64,000 nt of DNA, taken from positions 1 to 64,000 of the forward strand of contig VSPE01000007.1 of the NCBI GenBank assembly GCA_009775225.1. The letters run 5' to 3'. Positions 60,527-64,000 of this stretch are shown piece after piece. The notes beneath the pieces were generated by a model, which worked only from the letters and a program-made list of their open reading frames with translations, did not search any database and was not told where the DNA came from. The position numbers and the translations under genes were made by a program. The first letter of the stretch is position 1. Each line of letters begins with the position of its first letter. This DNA is from Muribaculaceae bacterium. GTDB taxonomy: Bacteria; Bacteroidota; Bacteroidia; Bacteroidales; Muribaculaceae.

Positions 60527-61702
60527 TTAAAAGTACCACGGATGATTGCGTGCACGGATTATGCCGGGAGTTTCCTCGTTGCCGGCGATGCGTACTGCAT
60601 GAAGGAACGGAGTGGTAAGATAGTCGGGCGAGTCGGGGTCTACGCTGTTTCGCTTCACACGCCCTGATGAATGTACGTAGTTGCCATTGCTGTCGTATAT
60701 AGCCACGTGGGTCACTTTTTTAGTGGTGGCGTTGCCGAAGAACAGCAGGTCGCCCGGCCTGCATGTGCGCCAGTTGGCAGTTTCGATGCGGGTGCCGGTG
60801 AGAGCCTGCTGCGAGGCGTCGCGCATGAGTATTATGCCGTTGGCAAAGTAGCTCACTTTGGCCAAACCGCTGCAGTCAAGGGCCTTTACCGATGTGCCGC
60901 CCCAAAGATAAGGCGTACCTTCCATGCTGTATGCAGTGTCGAGGATGAGGTCGGGGTCGAAGTCCTGTGCGGCCCATTGCTCTATGGGAATCATAGCGGT
61001 GGCATCGACATATCCTGTGCGTCCGTCGGGAAGTTCTATGCGCAGGCGTCCGTTTTCGATGCCTCCCACACCTCCGACGGCGCTTACGATGCAGCCGTTA
61101 ACGAGGTCGGTGACAATGTCGCGAGGGCCTTCGGCCGAAGCGGATGTGTACACGCGTATCTGGAATGGCGAGGCAACGATGAAGCGTTTGGTTGCGCGCC
61201 ATGCTTCCATTTCCGAGGGTGTTTTCGGGACTACCGAGCTGGAGGGTACGTAGGCAATGTAGCCATCGGGAGTCTGTACGCGCATCCATTCTTTGTGTCT
61301 TTCGAGCACTCGCAGAGGGGTACCGAGCACCGACTGGGTGGCCATTTCGGCGGCATGGCGCGGTGCGGTGCGGTGGCTCGCAGCCGGAATACTTGTGAGC
61401 GCCCAGCTGTCGTAGGGGAGGAGCTTTATGCTGTCGGCATAGTCTATGCCTGTCTTTGCCAGTGCAGTCACCACGGCTTTTCGGGCAAGGGAGTCGGAAG
61501 TGATGCCACCTACAACGAGTCTGCCGTCGTTGTCGTGGTATGCCTTTATGTCGAAAATTGCCTGTCGCGCATCGGATGCGGTGTGCGCTTTGGCTTCGGC
61601 GACAGCCCTGGACACGGTCTCAAGTTCGCGAGCCGAAGACTGGGCGAGGAGTGCGCTGCAACTTCCGAGAAGCATTGTTGCAAAGAAGATATGTCGTTTC
61701 AC
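60527..61702 (-). CDS. SH3-NlpC/P60 cell-wall endopeptidase
   Basis: A 391-residue exported protein (signal 1-20) with SH3b-type domains (about 115-165 and 185-245) and an NlpC/P60 C40 peptidase (about 255-391). The catalytic Cys is in KALDCSGLAK (about 277) and His in KVTHVAIYD (about 330). The layout is that of YkfC-type gamma-D-glutamyl-diamino acid endopeptidases, which release the dipeptide used by the neighbouring epimerase. Start is GTG at 61702 (MKRHIFFATM); no nearby ATG gives an intact signal peptide. Confidence 0.9.
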   Translation of the reverse strand: MKRHIFFATMLLGSCSALLAQSSARELETVSRAVAEAKAHTASDARQAIFDIKAYHDNDGRLVVGGITSDSLARKAVVTALAKTGIDYADSIKLLPYDSWALTSIPAASHRTAPRHAAEMATQSVLGTPLRVLERHKEWMRVQTPDGYIAYVPSSSVVPKTPSEMEAWRATKRFIVASPFQIRVYTSASAEGPRDIVTDLVNGCIVSAVGGVGGIENGRLRIELPDGRTGYVDATAMIPIEQWAAQDFDPDLILDTAYSMEGTPYLWGGTSVKALDCSGLAKVSYFANGIILMRDASQQALTGTRIETANWRTCRPGDLLFFGNATTKKVTHVAIYDSNGNYVHSSGRVKRNSVDPDSPDYLTTPFLHAVRIAGNEETPGIIRARNHPWYF

Positions 61703-61751
61703 GATAGTTGGTTTTTGGTGTTAAGATGTTGTAGACAAGCGTTGCTGAACG

Positions 61752-63146
61752 TCAGTCTTTTACAGGAGTCACATCGATAATCTCCATGCGGTACTTCCAT
61801 GCGGGATAGTAGAGATTTCCCTTTGTGGATTCCACTTCCCCGGTCTGGAAGTCGACAGTCTCGCTGCGCACAAAGCGTTTCGGCGGAAAGAACTCGCTGC
61901 CCACCGCTTTGTTGGCGGCGAAGCGGTGAGCGTCGATGCCATGCGAGTAGAAGCCTGTTATGTCTTTGTTGTCGGAGGTTGTGTATCTTCCGAAAGAAAC
62001 ATCCACGGGGAGCCAGCCGATGCCTTCGTAGTACACTTCGGCCCAGTCGTGCAGGTTCAGCTCGCCTGGGTGGAGCATCCAGCCGCTTTCCCAGCGGGCA
62101 GGCACTCCAAGACTGCGCATGAGCGAAATGTAGAGGAGCGATACCTGTCCGCAGTCGCCGTGGCGCTCGCGTATCACATATTGCGGCATACAGTCTATAG
62201 TGCTGTATTCGCGCGCTCCGGCCCAGGGGTAGCAGCTGATGATGTAGTCGAACACCTTTTCGCTTTGTCTGTAAGGATTGGTCTCGGCTCCTACTATGGC
62301 ATGTGCGAGCGAGTCGAGAGGCACAATGTGCGGGCCGTCGGGCAGGGTTGTATAACGCTTGTACAGCTGCGAATTGCGGTCGTAGGGCTTGAGCGAAGCG
62401 AGAATGTCGGATTCTGGTTTCCATGCTCCTGACGATATGAAGCTACCCACATACTCGAAGCGGGCTGTGTCGCCCTTTGCGGGAGCCGGAGCCTTGAAGT
62501 AAATACTGTTGTGCGGCGAGCGGTGTCCAGAGAGTGTGTATTGTGACGGTTCTGCATCGATGATGCGCACGTTGCGCTGACGGTCGCAGCGGGTGCTGTC
62601 GAGAGGCACCGGCATCCACACCCGCAGGGTGTCGCCTTCAAGCTCTTCAGCGTACGGCACTTCGATAGAGAAACGGTAGGTGACGCGGTGGCTCCGGCCC
62701 TCGGGATTGCTGCCGTTGTAATAAGCGATGACAGAATCGGCATAGCTGATGCGTGCGGCCGAAGCCCTGTCGCCTCGGCGGCGTGCGCCTCCGTTGTAGT
62801 CTGGGTGCAGCAGGTTGAGGTTCCGCACCGATTTGCGGAAAAAACGCAGTGAGCCGTCATCGAGTGTAATGGCCTCAAGATAGTGACAGGCGAGGAATGT
62901 GTCGATGTCGGCATCGGTGACTTCGGGGTGTGTCTTTACTATTTCCGCGAGGAGCTCTTCGCGAGTAAGGGGAAAGTCGGCTACAGTGCGGGCATGGATA
63001 GCTGTCGCAGAATCGGTCTCAAGCCAAGAGGAATTTTCAAGACCGAGGTCGGCGCGGATGTCGGAGGCGTGTTCGCTGATTTTCCATGCGGCGAAACTGC
63101 CGGCGGCTATGACTAGTGCTAAGATAAGATACTTTTTCATGCGCAT
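61752..63146 (-). CDS. Transglutaminase-like exported protein
   Basis: A 464-residue protein with an N-terminal membrane or signal segment (about 4-22). The C-terminal half is a transglutaminase-like cysteine peptidase: Cys in ERHGDCGQVSLLYISLMRS (about 330), His in NLHDWAEVYYEG (about 364) and Asp in WLPVDVSF (about 378), all present. The N-terminal half (25-300) is beta-rich and unassigned. It probably acts on peptides or proteins in the periplasm. The start may be ATG 63146 or 63140; the second gives a cleaner signal (MKKYLILALV). Confidence 0.85.
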   Translation of the reverse strand: MRMKKYLILALVIAAGSFAAWKISEHASDIRADLGLENSSWLETDSATAIHARTVADFPLTREELLAEIVKTHPEVTDADIDTFLACHYLEAITLDDGSLRFFRKSVRNLNLLHPDYNGGARRRGDRASAARISYADSVIAYYNGSNPEGRSHRVTYRFSIEVPYAEELEGDTLRVWMPVPLDSTRCDRQRNVRIIDAEPSQYTLSGHRSPHNSIYFKAPAPAKGDTARFEYVGSFISSGAWKPESDILASLKPYDRNSQLYKRYTTLPDGPHIVPLDSLAHAIVGAETNPYRQSEKVFDYIISCYPWAGAREYSTIDCMPQYVIRERHGDCGQVSLLYISLMRSLGVPARWESGWMLHPGELNLHDWAEVYYEGIGWLPVDVSFGRYTTSDNKDITGFYSHGIDAHRFAANKAVGSEFFPPKRFVRSETVDFQTGEVESTKGNLYYPAWKYRMEIIDVTPVKD

Positions 63147-63238
63147 GTGCGTGTTTTAGTCGTAAAGTTAGCTAAATTCCCGCACATGGCAATATTTGTG
63201 AAGAATAATTCAAAAAATAGTGGGGTGGTATACGAAAA

Positions 63239-63263
63239 AAAGCCACCTGAAACAGGTGGCTTT
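63239..63263 (-). terminator. Terminator after tRNA-fMet
   Basis: An 11-bp inverted repeat (63239-63249 with 63253-63263) with an AAA loop, followed on the minus strand by a T-run (63240 down to 63235). It lies directly after the tRNA 3' end. Confidence 0.88.
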
Positions 63264-63270
63264 GCCGGAG

Positions 63271-63342
<72 letters not shown>

Positions 63343-63356
63343 GTGTTTTGACAGTG

Positions 63357-63387
63357 CAAAGTTACAACACTTTTTCCGGTTTGTCAA
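63357..63387 (-). promoter_or_regulatory. Promoter of tRNA-fMet
   Basis: Minus strand TTG (63385-63387), 20-nt spacer, TAACTTTG (63357-63364). The tRNA begins 14 nt after the box. Intergenic between ligA and the tRNA. Confidence 0.7.
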
Positions 63388-63392
63388 GTGGT

Positions 63393-64000
63393 TTAACTTA
63401 TGTTAACACAATTATTTTCCAGCATCTTGAGGAATTTGTCCTCATCTATGATTGCAACACCCAGTTTCTGAGCCTTTTCGAGCTTGGTCGGACCCATATT
63501 TTCGCCAGCAAGCACAAAATCGGTTTTTTTAGAAATAGAGCCTGAGTTTTTGCCGCCGTGGCGTTCAATCATACTTTTGTACTCGTCGCGGCTGTGGCGG
63601 GCGAATACCCCGCTAATCACGAAAGTCTTTCCGGCGAGAGTGTCGGAGAGCGGTTCCGCGAGGTTGGATGCTGCAACTTCCATCTGCACTCCGGCCGCGG
63701 CAAGACGCGCCACCATTGTGCGGTTCTGTTCGTCGGCGAAGAAATCGGCTATGGTTCGTGCAATACGCGGGCCTACGTCCTCAATGGCCTCAAGTTGCTC
63801 GACGGGCATTTCCTGCAGGTGCGACATGGAGCCTGCGGCACGAGCCACCTTCTTGGCAGTGGTTTCACCTACGTAGGGAATGGACAGCGCATATACCACG
63901 CGTTCGAAGGGAACCTCGCGGCTTGCCGCTATGCCGTCGACCACACGCTGTGCGCTTTTGGCGGCAAAGCCTTCAATTTGCATCAGTTCCACGGGAGTAA
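63393..64000 (-). CDS. ligA: NAD-dependent DNA ligase, C-terminal part
   Basis: About 202 codons of the 3' end of ligA; the adenylation and OB domains lie beyond the right edge. Visible are the tandem helix-hairpin-helix region (LMQIEGFAAKSAQRVVDGI, PYVGETTAKKVARAAGS, EAIEDVGPRIARTIADFF) and the C-terminal BRCT domain (about the last 80 residues, LAGKTFVISGVFARHSRDEY). The frame continues without interruption to 64000. The enzyme seals nicks in replication. Confidence 0.95.
   Translation of the reverse strand, partial: TPVELMQIEGFAAKSAQRVVDGIAASREVPFERVVYALSIPYVGETTAKKVARAAGSMSHLQEMPVEQLEAIEDVGPRIARTIADFFADEQNRTMVARLAAAGVQMEVAASNLAEPLSDTLAGKTFVISGVFARHSRDEYKSMIERHGGKNSGSISKKTDFVLAGENMGPTKLEKAQKLGVAIIDEDKFLKMLENNCVNIS

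Overview
This 64 kb window looks like chromosomal DNA of a Bacteroidales bacterium, possibly a Muribaculaceae-type gut member. That placement is inference from three things. The gene set is typical: the Bat aerotolerance operon, a GldB lipoprotein, a fused BioG-BioC, a PPi-dependent phosphofructokinase, a NagB/PIG-L fusion, and DUF4136 and DUF4293 proteins. Promoters of the Bacteroidota form (TTTG, then about 19-21 nt, then TAnnTTTG) can be read upstream of several genes. Shine-Dalgarno sites are not obvious. Most genes lie on the minus strand in long, tightly packed operons. No rRNA, CRISPR array, intact insertion sequence or prophage was seen.

Layout. 1-5660 (minus): aerotolerance operon moxR, DUF58, BatD/DUF4381-like, batA, batB, batC (batC runs off the left edge). 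5857-6846 (plus): gldB-like lipoprotein. 6853-11861 (minus): a THUMP-like methyltransferase, then pgk and gpmI (lower glycolysis), a small membrane protein and an RNase D-like exonuclease. 11917-20130 (minus): vitamin and housekeeping run of panC, panD, ffh, folD, a CapA-like protein, trmN, a CPBP protease, bioGC and bioD. 20222-24384 (minus): PatB-type aminotransferase, dapF, AI-2E-type transporter, mltG (lysine/peptidoglycan). 24490-27941 (minus): pfp with a terminator, then rmuC and a thioredoxin-fold protein without CxxC. 28034-33052 (minus): envelope operon (ThiE-like, LPG-synthase-type membrane protein, NfeD protease, kdsB, M16-like).

33.1-38.45 kb is a distinct plus-strand block that appears more AT-rich. 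It holds a secreted orphan, an ECF sigma factor, a membrane anti-sigma-like protein and a TonB-type outer-membrane receptor, with decayed reading frames at both edges. 38515-43006 (minus): NagB/PIG-L fusion with substituted NagB catalytic residues, then the agmatine-to-putrescine genes aguB and aguA with a small acidic protein. 43198-46276 (plus): DUF4136 lipoprotein, ClC channel, second AI-2E-type transporter. 46351-51560 (minus): tpx, a secreted thioredoxin-like protein, a two-component system and apbE. 51704-52276 (plus): DJ-1 family protein. 52496-63146 (minus): DUF4293, TPR and membrane proteins, M3 peptidase, a glutamine synthetase homologue, and a peptide/muropeptide set (Tat-exported dipeptide epimerase, SH3-NlpC/P60, transglutaminase-like). 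The right edge carries initiator tRNA-fMet and the 3' end of ligA.

The main points worth following up are the sigma/anti-sigma/receptor block with flanking gene debris; the substituted NagB catalytic residues in an otherwise conserved fusion; a PhoP-like tandem TTAACA box upstream of the two-component operon; an oriented 13-base word (GGAAGCGGAAGTG) present four times; and promoters placed so close to start codons that leaderless mRNAs are predicted.
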